In this document: positions 37,174 through 49,319 of the stretch, piece after piece
How positions within the stretch are numbered: the first letter of the stretch is position 1
Layout of the letters: the number at the start of each line of letters is the position of its first letter
From: Cycas panzhihuaensis
Lineage: Eukaryota > Cycadophyta
Assembly: GCA_023213395.1 (NCBI GenBank)
Contig: CM041465.1
Coordinates: 53,947,741 to 54,011,740 of the forward strand
Reading direction: 5' to 3'
Length of the DNA: 64,000 bases
Translations under genes and position numbers: made by a program
The notes under the pieces: generated by a model
Database searches by the model: none
What the model was told of the DNA's origin: nothing
The model's input: only the letters and a program-made list of their open reading frames with translations

Positions 37174-39742
37174 TGAAACGCTCTCCACGGGGCAATGATC
37201 CAACGCCTAGCGGGAAGGACACAAAACCACAGGGCTAATAGGCTAAAGAACGAGGATCATACCTCGCGGGACGTCCGTGCGCCAGAGCGCGGGTACGGGA
37301 CTGCAAGGTGCCTGGTTGCTTCCAGGTAGCCGTGCAAGGCGAGACCCTCCTACCCTTCGGATGGCCGGGAAGGGGAAAAGGAAACTCGCACGCCGCTACT
37401 TCTCAAGGCAATGAGAAAGCGGCGAAGGGGGGGGCAACCAACCAAACGTGTCACGGGTAAAATATATGCAAGAGCGGCTAAGGAGGGATCGGTCACAGGA
37501 TCTCAAATACCATAATACGCGGGGTATAGCAAAGAAATGTACAAGTAAAGTAAATGCAGAGTAAAAAGCAAGTACAAACTAAATAGTTATTTAGTTTCCC
37601 TTTTTCTTATGTTCTTTAACTACTAAAGCAAGTGTAAAGAAACGTAAGAGCACGAAAAAAGGGTATGGAAGGTGAGCGAGAATACCGGATCCGGCGGTTG
37701 AAATTTGAGACGCAGTGTCCGGTCACGGTTGCGCTTCCTCCGTCGTCCTCCTCGTATGCGACGTCGGTTTGCAAGCGGTGACGGGATCACTTACCTCCCG
37801 AAAGCAAATAAACACTAACTAAATCGAAACGATAGAAAATAAAGCTCAAAGCGACACAAACAAAAGGGAGAACGTACCAAACAAGCGTCCGACCCAAGAA
37901 TGGGTCGACCCTATGCGCCTTTGTTCAACGCCTCCCGCAAGCAAATAAGCGTAATACCGCCTCTCGAGAGAGAGGCTACGAGATACAAAAAGGTATGTAT
38001 ATATGTGCCGCAAGTAAAATAAACTAAGCTAGGAAGATACGGTTAGGCACTAACATGCAATGAAAGGAAACGAAGTCACACGACACATATGCAATCGACA
38101 TACACCACCAACGCACCAAGCGGGATCGAGTGTAGCCTCTGGATGGCTAACTCACCCACGAGAGGTCTCCACAGATATAAGGGAAGCGATGCTAGCATGT
38201 AACAGACGGGTCGTGTAGCAACGGATAGCCTATACCAAGACGGGTATTCAAACCTCTCCAAAGCTTCTCTAGCCCCGCTTCCTAAGCAAAGCGGGAGATA
38301 AAGGGGAGAGGATAAGGGACTAACCCTTGGGGAGTAGGACGAAGACTGGGGACGGAACCCCTATCTCCCTCTAACCCTCGTGTAACCCTTTATGCCTATT
38401 GCCCAAGAAATGGCGAAAGAGAAGGGTTGGAGGAAAAGGATGGGTTTAGGGGGCAAGTGAGAAACTAGGCCTAGCCTAGGGCAACACTCAATGGGCCACA
38501 ACCGCTACTACGGTTATTTGCATCAAATGATCAAGGGAAACTCAAGGAAATACATGCACAAAGAGAGGAAAAGATTTGCAAGTAAGCAATGAAGAAATAA
38601 GCAAAAAGCACTTAACAAGGGACACCAAATACCTCCAATGATGAGAAATGAGAGCATGTAGGTCCTTGGAAGCTTGGTGCAGCGGTCCAACCAATGCCTA
38701 TGAGGTGTTGTTGCATGTCCCTTGCAAGAGAATAAGGTAGTGGAACCTCATGCAAGTCAAAAGCTTGGAAATGGCTCCTTGCGATGGTCTTTCTTGGTGA
38801 AAATACTCTTGAAAGCCTTGAGAATGTATGAAGAGGAAGAGTGCTTAGAACAGAGTCTGTGAGGGGCGTGATGGCCTGCAACTCCGGAATAAGCGACCCT
38901 TTGTACCTCGATCCACAAACCGTAGGAGGATGTCTCTTATCACTGTTTTTGTTCTTTGTCTCTTTGTGAAAAAATGCTCTAGGAAAGTTGAAAAGTGAGG
39001 TGAATAATGAAGCAAATGAATGAAAAAATGGTTTTTATGTCTTGAGTGAAGCGAGTGAACGTTGGGGGCCCTCGGGCGCCTCCAACCGTTAGAGCCACGC
39101 AGCGGTCCATGAAAATCGCGGCCACTGTCGCGTGGTTTCTCTTTTTTAAATTTTAAACAGTCGTACCGCGATAAACTTAGCGGTACCGCTAAGTTTATCG
39201 CGGTACGCACTGGTACCGCCCGGAACTCCGCGGTACCGCTTAATTTAACGCGGTACGGAACCGAAACCCAAAAAACAGAAAATTAAAGTAAGAAATCAGG
39301 TCTTTAAGGTAAAATCATAAGTTAAACTCAAAATACATTAGTCAAGAGCAGTTTTAGGTCATGGGCATGTGCTCAAACGGCAAAAGACCTAACTAAGGGT
39401 TAAACCAGGCTTAGAAAGGGTTTGCAACATAAGCGGCACGCTGTAATAAGGACAAACGAACTGGCAGGAGCGTCCTGAGAGACCATGGAGACGTCGTGGG
39501 TGGTTGTACGCCATACGGGGTGTCGCATTCGCTGATGAATGCCCCCGCTGTGAGTCGTCATAGGCTAAAAGGTGCCTTAGCACATGCATAATGAACAAAC
39601 AATCAAACAGGTGCATATGGACAGGCACATGTCAATCAAGCCATTCCCAATTACTGCAACGATCATAAGTAAGCAAAGTAAAGGCATATACCTGCACAAA
39701 CCTGTGTCGATGTGTCGCAAGTCCATTCCCGATACCGGAACA
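37174..39742 (-). repeat. Element B 3' LTR (2,569 bp)
   Basis: Plus-strand ends are TGAAACGCTC and ATACCGGAACA. It carries the least-disturbed version of the internal palindrome (39162-39207). The adjoining polypurine tract is degenerate (minus-strand GAGGCGCGA). Confidence 0.9.
39162..39207. repeat. Perfect 46-bp palindrome in the gypsy LTR
   Basis: Two 23-bp arms meet at GGTACC with no loop and no mismatch. Two further GCGGTACC-type copies follow to 39257. The other LTRs carry disrupted versions near 3800, 46400, 48010 and 61720. Confidence 0.95.
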
Positions 39743-41332
39743 TCGCGCCTCGCGTGAGCCTCACTGCTTGAGAGCGTAATGTGATGGCGAATGCTGACAA
39801 TCAAGAAACATGAGTAGCACATGCATATATATATATAAGAGCGATCAAGAGCAGCACGTGATCCAAGGGTGCGGGCAAGTGTCGTGGCGAACGCTGGACC
39901 GTGGGGACGAGACGAGGACAACGTAGGGGCCGCCACGCGTCGTCTGAGCATCGACCAAACCGGCAGCAGTAAAACGAGATGCCCCCCATTGCCAAGGTGC
40001 AACATGAGGTAAGAGGGCATCCGGCAAAGAGAGCAAGCATATCTAACCGACAGCAACCGGAGACTTGGGCACGGGCCGGCATAAGCCTCCACATGAAATG
40101 GTGTGTATCATGAATGGTAGAGGTAGCATGTATGATTTATTTTGTAAATGAATATTTTTGGATGTTGTAAATGTTCATATGCTGTAAATATTTGTTTGTT
40201 TTAGAAATGCAAATGTGTAGATATGCAGATTTTTTTGTTGTAGATATCTTATTGAAAGTATGCAGGTGTTTCCTTCCATGTATGGCCATATATCTAACAG
40301 GAGCACACACATCCACCGTGAGTAGAGGCGATCGAGAGGTGTGAGGTTAGAGGATGGGGCGACATACATGTCCACGAGGGAGCATAGCGGAATGTGCAAA
40401 GGAAACGACAAGCATGGAAAAGGGGAGTAACGATACTCACGGCCGTCCTAATTTGGGGAGTGCCCAAAATAGGAAGACAGAGGTTCCCAAGAGCTCACGG
40501 AACGCGTTCATGGGGAACCGGAAGCGAAATCGAAGAAAAATCCACCTTAAATTGCCATTCAACCCGCAGCTAGGAGGAATGGGGACAATCTAAGGTGGTA
40601 GTTTAGGCTCGCTTTGAGAAGAATCCATCTTAAATTGCCATTCCACCCGTGGTTGGGAGGAATGGGAACAATTTAAAATGGTAGTTTAGGCTCGCTTTGA
40701 GCACGAGGAGAGGAAGAGGTGTGCCTAGACCCCATAAAGGTAGGGGTAGTCACACGCAGGTAGGAGATAGGTGACGAAGAGCAGTCCAAGATCGCTAGGT
40801 CTACCAAGAAACTTGCTATGGTCTCGAACCGGATGAGTGCAACAGACTTGGCACACGCGACCGCGTGGCAAGGTTGCATCCGAGTAGGAGTGGCTCTAGT
40901 CCGAGGTAAGGATCTAGAACGTGAAGAAGAAGTGCCTCACGAGTGGCTCGCCGACGGGCGCCACGTGAAATCGCCGGGAGGCCGAGAAGGTAAAATGAAT
41001 GGCCTGCTTAGGACCGGCCCAGAGCCAATGTAGAATGAGGAAGAGCGGAATATCCGATCGAGATATTCCCCAGGTGCTCGCGAAACCGTGGTGACACGTC
41101 GAGGAGAGGGCCCATAACCCTCGCCATCCGAATCAAAATCACTCATGGCGCTTAAGTAACCGAACCACCCACGCTAATAGGGCAAACCTAACTAGGTTTG
41201 GCTCATGACGCAGCATAGGGCTCGACCGATGAAGGTCGGTCTCCTCAAACAAAGGTCCCACTAAGGGGTAACCTCCTCGTGATCGCTATCTTCATCATCG
41301 AAAACACCGGCAGCCGGGTGAGAGGTGTGAGA
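39743..41332. other. Element B interior, non-coding 3' part
   Basis: 39743-40090 matches the region next to the 3' LTR of element C. From about 40095 (TGAAATGGTGTGTA) it matches C from 52468. From about 40720 to 41290 I see no match to C pol and no domain. An 83-bp duplication lies at 40540-40705. Confidence 0.6.
40540..40705. repeat. 83-bp tandem duplication in element B
   Basis: Two adjacent copies start at TCCACCTTAAATTGCC (40541) and TCCATCTTAAATTGCC (40624) and end in GGCTCGCTTTGAG. Element C has one copy (about 52905-52980). Confidence 0.85.
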
Positions 41333-44277
41333 CTAAGATTGGCTCACGGCGACAACTTTAACTTGTCCTTCATGGACAAATTTAAGTTGCCCCGCATCGC
41401 GTGGAGCAGATCGCCCCATCCGGGTCGAGCCATGGTCGGCCCAACAAGAGGTTGTACTCACATCGACATCGAGTACAAAGAACTTCGATGAAACGGTTTT
41501 CCTCCTAAGGTGAGGGATAGGGAGATCGCTCCCGAGGGGACTTCTCGGCCCCATCATACCCTTGGCATTTCCAAGGACAGACTCAAGAGCTACTATGCCT
41601 AGCTCCTTGAGCATACGCACAGCATAGCATTAACCGAGGAGCCATTATCTACAATGGTCCTCTTTACGATACAATCGAGTGTCAATGGTAATGACGAATC
41701 GGGTAATGCAAAAGCTTCTCCGCTTGTCGAGATGGGAGATCTCTAGGATCAAATGAGATGACAGTGGTCCATGGGAGGTAGCACCTATCGCATGGATGGA
41801 AGCGCCTTGTTGACCAAGAGCTTCAAGAAGAAGAGCACGTTGCTCGTGGCGCCTTCTCAAGACGTCCATCAAGGACATTCCCGCAATGACCAGATAGAGC
41901 TCGTCAACAATAGAAAAGGGTTTACCCTTCCCTCGTGGGTTGGGTAAGCGCCCTTCTAAAGTCGAATCGACCGGGCGACGGAATAGTCTTGGGAAGCGCA
42001 GGAATCGGAGGAACGACTTCCTAAGAGGATCAAGGTGAGATGTAGATGAAGAGGCACCACCGCCTTTAGCAGCCTTGGGACCCAAGTTAAGGCATATAAC
42101 GGAGTGGTCTCAAGCAATTGACAACCTTCTTTCCTCAGAAGTGATCGAAGGTGATGGAGCACACGGCCGTGGGAGCGCCAAGGTGTAGGTGACCTTCGCA
42201 CACCCTTCCCTCTACCATGCGAAGGGCGAGGATCGGAGACTTGTCCTGCCCGCTGTTTCTTTGTTGAACATCACGACCACGCCCCCATGTTTGGGGAACG
42301 GGTCTCATAAATGGGCCGATCGAGATTAGGCCTCGACGCCGCTCGGGGACGAGTCGCGTGGGTGCTGTGCCCGGCAACGCGCATCGTCATGGAAACACTC
42401 CCTGTGGATGGAACACCACCTCTTCTCAAGGGGAGGATCGATCCTCCTTGCTTGAGAAGACTGGGTGTTGCCCCCTTTGGGGGCATCGCACGAGAAGTCT
42501 CACGAGTGTCTATGGGAGGTAGGCGGCGAAGGAGGTTGGAGTTTTAACTCCTTCATCGTCTTTCGAATGAGCGAATGGCGTGGCGGGGATCTAGGGTCCT
42601 CTCACGGGTGAGAGGTGGTCCTAGCGGGTCAAGGTGTGGTCTCCTTCACCGGAGGAGGCGCCACGACGCGAGGGCTTGGGAGGTTTCTTGAGTCCCGCTG
42701 GATCTCAATAGCCTCCAAAGCTAAACACCTCGAGATGGCGAGTCGCATGTGGTTGCCCCCATCTTGAGGATTTCCACATGCACTTCGTATGGCGTATTGA
42801 CAAAGAGATCCTCTTCAACTCCTCGTGCAATGTGGCCTTGGTGGAGTGAAGGAGGTCGTGAAAGCGCCGCACAAAGTCACGGCTCATCTCATCGTGACCT
42901 TGTTTGAGCGACAAAGCGCCTTCATTCCGCCTCGAATGGGCGCTACGTCAAAATAGTTGACGAACCGGCCCACTAGCCGGAATGAGGAGATCGAATGGGC
43001 CTAAGGCAGAGAACCACTGAGGGCGCCGCCCGCAAGGATCGCGGAAGAGCTTCATCAAGATGTGGTCGAGGCCCAATAGTCAATGCACGCCATGGAAAAA
43101 GTCACGCACATGCTCTGGTTGTCTCGCGACGAAGTCCCATCAAATTTGGGGACTTCAGAGGGTGAGGCGGAAGTTAGTCCTCAACGCCTCAACGGACAGA
43201 GGCGTCGACCTATAGTCCACGAAAGGACGGTCCTTGCTCGGGCTAAGGGATCGACAACCCAAGAAAGGAACGGATGGGGTGTGGCCCCATCCCTCCTGAG
43301 GAAACACCCCTCAGGGAAGGGGGTCCGCGTAGATGTTCTGAAAGGAGGCGCTCCCTCAGGCCGACGCAGCAGCAGGAGTCGCTACCGGACGCCTAAACAG
43401 GGTGAGGGACCTGTTTTGCCCATATGGGCCACCCGTAGGTGGCGCGACCCCATATGGGTGCAACCCGTCCACTCCATGGCTGTGGAGGTGGTTTCCTGCC
43501 CCGCCCCCAAGGTTGTGACGTAGCCCTGGGGCACGAAAGAGAAGGACCACCAACCGGGTTCGGACATACGAGGAGTGGGTCCTACATTTCAAGCTGGCGC
43601 CAAGCAGGCCTCGAGGCCTACTAGGAACGCTGCGGCGCCACGCTCGGCGTGGCACGGCGCTTGGTCCGAGCAAGGCATACTAACCCCGAGTTGAGGGAAA
43701 GATGCGCCGCGCTGTCCCGAGGAAGTGGGACCACGACTAGAACGGCAAACGCAACACTCGCCTTAGAGCCGGTAGACACGCGATAGGACGTGTGTGCGCA
43801 AGCGATGTATCAACCGTCAGATGACGTGGGCATGGATGAGGAAGACGCCACGCTGCGTAGCATCTCCGCTAACCATCTAGAGGCGCTGGCGAATCGCCGA
43901 AAGTATTCGCCAAGCGCCGACCGCTTGGCGGAGGGGTATCCTCATAGCCATATGAGGTCGGGACTTCAGTAGGGGACCTCAGGCGCCTCGTAAGGCTCGC
44001 CAGCTGGGGTGGCGTCTCACGAGTAGCCTGATCTTCCACGCATGAGTGGAAGGCTCAAAATCTTCGGTGGAAATGGTCATCGTGGTAATAGATGGAATCC
44101 TCGCCTCACGGTGGATTCCGGAATCCATTAAGGGAACTCATGAGTTCTCGTCATGGCATGGTAGGCCCAATCGGACGTATCCTTCCATTACCGAAACGGC
44201 TCGACGATGGAATGAAACGCGACGATTGGTCTTCTAACAACGCAGAAACCCCGCAAGTGGCGCGAGAACGCCGTGAT
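41333..44277 (-). pseudogene. Element B gag-protease pseudogene
   Basis: Minus-strand gag with many small frameshifts. The position of the copy A start codon reads ATC instead of ATG (about 44275-44277). Recognisable parts are PYGQN-type leader text near 43430, a QGHDEM..DFVRRFHDLLHS core near 42860, a gag-protease linker with KGKPFSIVDEL near 41910, and a protease. The protease retains its catalytic motif VDNGSSVNAM (Asp codon at 41647-41649), which is lost in element C, then LDVDV and GQLKFVHEGQVKVV. RT and integrase are absent. Confidence 0.8.
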
Positions 44278-44433
44278 GCAACGCCCGCGAGCGTTGTTAG
44301 AAAAGCGAAAAGGAAAAGGAAGGAAAGCATCGCAAACCCGCTGGGGTTGCCCAACTCAAAACGCAAAATGCGAGCCTACCTAAAGGCAAGAGCACCAACA
44401 CGAAGGGGAAGCGATCTAGCTCCCATCGGGCAG

Positions 44434-44450
44434 CCCCAAGATGGTCGCCA
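44434..44450 (-). other. Primer binding site of element B
   Basis: Minus-strand TGGCGACCATCTTGGGG. The LTR edge beside it has lost its terminal dinucleotide (GGAAACGC in place of TGAAACGC). Confidence 0.7.
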
Positions 44451-44452
44451 AA

Positions 44453-46969
44453 GGAAACGCCTCCACGGGCAATGATCCAACGCCACTGAAGGACACAAAA
44501 CCACGTGGCTAATAGGCTAAAGAACGAGGATCATACCGCGGACGCCCGCGGCGCCGAGCGCTGCACGGATCGCAAGGTGCCCGGTTGCTTCAGTAGCCGC
44601 AAGGCGAGACCCTCCTACCCTTCTGGATGGCCGGGAAGGGAAAAGGAACTTGACGCCGCTACTTCTCAAGGCAATGAGAAAGCGAAGGGGGGCAACCAAC
44701 CAAACGTGTCACGGTAAAATATATGCAAGAGCTGCTAAGGAGGGATCGCCACAGATCTCAAATACCATAATACGCGGTATAGCAAAGAAATGTACAAGTA
44801 AAGTAAATGCAGAGTAAAAAGCAAGTACAAACTAAATAGTTATTTCTTCCCTTTTTCTTATGTTCTTTAACTACTAAAGCAAGTGTAAAGAAACGTAAGA
44901 GCACGTAAAAAGGGTATGGAAGGTGAGCGAGAATACCGGATCCGGCGGTTGGGCCGAGACGCAGTGTCCGTCCCACTTGCGCTTCCTCCCGCCGTCCTCC
45001 TCGTACGCGACGCTTGCCAGAAGCGTGACGGGATCACTTACCTCCCCGAAAGCAAATAAACACTAACTAAACCGAAACGATAGAATAATAAAGCTCAAAG
45101 CGACACAAACAAAAGGGAGAACGCATCAAACAAGCTGCCGACCCAAGAATGGGTCGACCCTATGCGCCTTTGTTCAACGCCTCCCGCAAGCAAATAAGGT
45201 AATACCGTCCTCTCGAGAGAGAGGCTACGAGATACAAAAAGGTATGTATATATGTGCCGCAAGTAAAATAAACTAAGCTAGGAAGATACTAGGCACTAAC
45301 ATGCAATGAAAGGAGACAAAGTCACACGACACATATGCAATCGACATACACCACCAACGCACTAAACGGATCGAGTGTAGCCCCTGGATGGCTAACTCAC
45401 CCACGAGAGGTCTCCACAGATATAAGGGAAGCGATGCTAGCATGTAACAGATCGGGTCGTAGCAACGGATAGCCTATACCAAGACGGGTATTCAAACCGA
45501 CTCTCCAAAGCTTCTAGCCCCTGCTTCCTAAGCAAAAGTGGAGATAAAGGGGAGAGGATAAGGGACTAACCCTTGGGGAGTAGGATCAAGATCGGGGACT
45601 AACCCCGCCTATCTCCTCTAACCCTCGTAACCCTTTATGCCTATTGCCCAAGAAATGGCGAAAGAGAAGGGTTGGAGGAAAAGGATGGGTTTAGGGGGCA
45701 AGTGAGAAACTAGGCCTCAGCCTAGGGCAACACTCCAATGGGCCACAACCGCTACTTATTTGCATCAAATGATCAAGGGAAACTCAAGGAAATACATGCA
45801 CAAAGAGAGGAAAAGATTTGCAAGTAAGCAATGAAGAAATAAGCAAAAAGCACTTAACAAGGGACACCAAATACCTCCAATGATGAGAAATGAGAGCATG
45901 TAGGTCCTTGGAAGCTTGGTGCAATGGTCCAACCAATGCCTATGAGGTGTTGTTGCATGTCCCTTGCAAGAGAATAAGGTAGTGGAACCTCATGCAAGTC
46001 AAAAGCTTGGAAATGGCTCATGGCGATGGTCTTTCTTGGTGAAAAATCCTCTTGAAAGCCTTGAGAATGTATGAAGAGGAAGAGTGCTTAGAACGAGTCT
46101 GAGGGGGCAAAGAATGGCCCCGCAACTCCAAAGAATAGCAAATTTTGTACCTCCGATCCACAAATGTAGGAGGATGTCTCTTATCACCGCTTTTGTTCTT
46201 TGTCTCTTTGTGAAAAATGCTCTAGCAAAGTTGAAAAGTGAGGTGAATAATGAAGCAAATGAATGAAAAAATGGTTTTTATGTCTTGAGTGAAGCGAGTG
46301 AACGCTGGGGGCCCCGCGCCCAACTGCTGGGGAGCCACGCCATTCATTTAAAAATCGCGCCATCGTCGCGTGGTTTCTCTTTTAAATTTTAAACAACTGC
46401 ATCATGATAAACTTAGCTGCATCGCTAAGTTTATCGCAGACCACCGGTACCGCCCGAACTCCGCATCGCTTAATTTAACGCCAGACGGAACCGAAACCCA
46501 AAAATGTAAAATTAAAGTAAGAAATCGTGTCTTTAAGGTAAAATCATAAGTTAAACTCAAAATACATTAGTCAAGAGCGCTTTTAGGTCATGGGCATGTG
46601 CTCAAACGGCAAAAAGACCTAACTAAGGGTTAAACCAGCTTAGAAAGGGTTTGCAACATAAGCTTGACGTAATAAGGACAAACGAATCGGCAGGAGCGCC
46701 CCGAGAGACCATGGAGACGCTGTGGGTGGTTGTACGCCATACGGTGTCGATTCACGATGAATGCCCCTCACCGTGAGTCGCCATAGGCTTAAAAGGTGCC
46801 AAGTAGGCACATGCATAATGAACAAACAATCAAACAGTGCATATGGACAGCACATGTCAATCAAGCCATTCCCACCATCGCAACGATCATAAGTAAGCAA
46901 AGTAAAGGCATATACCTGCACAAACCTGTGTCGATGTGTCGCAAGTCCATTCCCGATAGCCGGGAAACA
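44453..46969 (-). repeat. Element B 5' LTR (2,517 bp)
   Basis: Pairs with 37174-39742 over its whole length and ends GCCGGGAAACA. It is about 50 bp shorter, through many short losses clustered at GC-rich words. Confidence 0.9.
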
Positions 46970-46974
46970 GATGG

Positions 46975-48548
46975 CTAACTCACCCACGGGAGGTCTCCAC
47001 AGGGTTTAGGTAGGAAACGCTAGCGAGTAACAAGGTGGAGAAGGGTAGTGAAGGGTTACCTATACCAAGTGGAAAGCTCCAACCAAATCTCTTAGGCTTC
47101 CCTAGCTCCGTTCCCTAAGAAAACGCGGATGGTAAAGGGAGAGAGGATAAGGGACATAACCCTTGAGGAGAAGGACGGCAATGGGGGACGGAACCCCGCC
47201 TATCTTCCTCAAACCCTCGTGTGAAACCCTTTACATCGGTTAACTCAGAAAAGGGTGAAAGAGATAGCTTAGAGGGAATGGGTAGATCTCAAGGAAAAAA
47301 TAAGAAAATACCTCTAATCTAGAGCAAAGCTATGAGAGAGCCACAACTAGCTAAGATCACTTTCATTTAATGGCAAGGGAACTAGCAAAGAAAGTGGATG
47401 CAAGTGAATGAAATGAGCTTGCAAGTAGAAAACAAAAACTAAGAAAAAAAAAGCACCAACAAGAAACAAGAAATACCTTGGATGAGAGGGGCATGCATGC
47501 ATGTACTTGGCCACTTGGAGCAAAGAAGAACAAACAATATCTAGAGGTCGATTCTCGAGTGTTTTTGCATGAGTGTAGATGGGAGAAGCTCCATGCAAGT
47601 TGAGAGTTGAAAGTTGATCCTTGGAGTAGCCTTTTTGGTGAAGAAATCCCTTGGATCTTTGAGCATTTGTAAGGGAGAGTGGAACTTGTTGTGGAGAACG
47701 GTAGGGGGCAGCAATGGCCCTGCAACTCCAAATTTTATGGCAGCCCACTACACCTCTATCCAACTGCTGTACATGAAGTTCTCTGATTTCTGTCTTTTCC
47801 TTGTGTGTTTTTTGTGGAGAGTTCCTCTTAGAAGTCTTGGAAAAATGAGCTCAAGAATGATGCAAATGAATGAAAAAAAGGTTTTTATTTCTTGTTCACA
47901 AGAGTGAACGCTAGGGGGCGCCTCAATCAGACGGAGCCATACCAGCCCGTGAAAATGCGAAATCATTACGTGGTTCTCTTTTTTAAATTTCGAATAGTTG
48001 TACCGCAAAGAAACTCTCACAGATCAAGAATTCTGGCATCGCTTTAGTTTACCGCCAGACGTACCGAAATTAAAAAAAAGAGAAAAAAATAAAAGGAAAA
48101 ATCAGGTTTTGAGGTAAGAACAAAGACTAAACATGAATTCCATCAGTTGGGGAAGGCCTGTGCAAAGGCAAGGACCCAAAACAATCCAAAGAGACCTAAC
48201 TAAGGGTTAAACCGACTTAGGAAGGACAGCAACATACGCGGCATGTTGTCACAAGAACAACCAAGCTAGCAGAAACAAACCCGGGAGACTGTGGAGACAT
48301 CATGGTGGTCAGACGCCATACGGGTGTCACATTCACGAGGAATGCCCTCACCGTGAGTCGTCATAGTCAAGTCATGCCGCTAGTACATGCATTATGAGCA
48401 GGCAAACAAACAAATGCATGTAGGGAGGCATATGTCAATCAAACTACTCTAAATTACCTTAATTAACATAGGTAAGAAAAGTAATAACATATACCTGAAC
48501 AAACCTGTGTCGATGCGTCTCGAGTCCATTCCCAGTAGCTGGAAAACA
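46975..48548 (-). repeat. Element C 3' LTR, proximal piece
   Basis: Starts CTAACTCACCCACGGG straight after the GATGG duplication and ends CTGGAAAACA at 48548. It aligns with 60683-62255 in the 5' LTR of the same element. Confidence 0.92.
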
Positions 48549-48565
48549 CTGCCCCCTTAGCAGTA
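48549..48565 (-). other. Polypurine tract of element C
   Basis: Read on the minus strand, AAGGGGGCAG lies directly before the LTR start TGTTTTCC. Confidence 0.7.
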
Positions 48566-48934
48566 GAGCCTCGCTGCTTAGAAGCGTAATGTGATGGCGA
48601 ATGCTGTCAATCAAAGATATGAGTAGCACATGCATATATATATAAAACAACAAAGAGCGGCACGTGGACCAAGGGTGTAGGCGAGTGTCGCTGCGCAACG
48701 CATGGATAGGGGAGACGGAGATGAGGACAATGTAGGGGCTGCCTGCGTGTCGCTTAAACATCGACCTGGAACTGAAATAAGCAGTAAAACGGGATGCCCC
48801 CGTTGCCAAGGTACAACGTGAAGTAAGAGGGCATCCAACAAAGTAGAGCAGGTACATCTAACTAACTAAGAATCCGGAGGCTTAGCACGGCCGGCCAGCA
48901 AGCCTCAAGGGCTGCCGTCAGAAAAGGGAGGCGA

Positions 48935-49314
48935 CGCCAAGGATGAGGCGACGAGGTTGTCGCCAAAGATTGAGGTGCCTTGGGATATGCTGGATATCCA
49001 CTGACGAGAAACAAGCCAGAAGAGACCTGGCGGCAGACGCAAGGGTTCTTAGGTGAGGGCATCACACCTGGTAAACTTGGGTGAGATGGGACACCACAAC
49101 CTGAGAATCGCAAAACAACACAATAGAATCGCGATGGAAATAGAGAGCATCCGTAAGGGCTTCAATAACGGCCATGTACTCAGCTTCGTTATTGGTAGCC
49201 TCGAAAAAGACCCGTAACGCAAGTAATCATGTCCAGGGGTCACAAGAATCCACGCAATGACTCAAGGTCCGGGTTGCCGCGACTTCCACCATCGGTGAAA
49301 ACGAGGAGAGACAT
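48935..49314 (-). pseudogene. Second RNase H-like domain near the 3' LTR of element C
   Basis: Sense-strand remnant starting ATG at 49314: MSLLVFTDGGSRGNP. After a frameshift comes TPGHDYLRYGSF, then in one further frame FFEATNNEAEYMAVIEAL, IVLFCDSQVVVSH and, after one TGA, DIQHIPRHLN. These are the hallmarks of type I RNase H with the Asp (TDGG), Glu (NNEAEY) and Asp (CDSQ) positions kept. The GGSRGNP and HIPR..N style fits the extra, archaeal-like RNase H of Tat-clade elements better than the gypsy RNase H of pol. It lies beyond integrase and beyond the antisense gene rather than next to RT. At least one frameshift and one stop make it inactive as read. Confidence 0.75.
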
Positions 49315-49319
49315 GGCTG

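Larger units (their letters stand above)
37174..46969 (-). mobile_element. Gypsy element B, internally deleted, nested in element C
   Basis: Same family and orientation as C. The 3' LTR is 37174-39742, the interior 39743-44452 (4.7 kb) and the 5' LTR 44453-46969. A perfect TSD GATGG lies at 37169-37173 and 46970-46974. The interior keeps gag and a protease remnant (41333-44277) and UTR segments. Compared with C it lacks two blocks: the second RNase H plus the PMD-like gene (join near 40090), and RT-RNase H-integrase (join between about 40720 and 41290). Confidence 0.92.
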
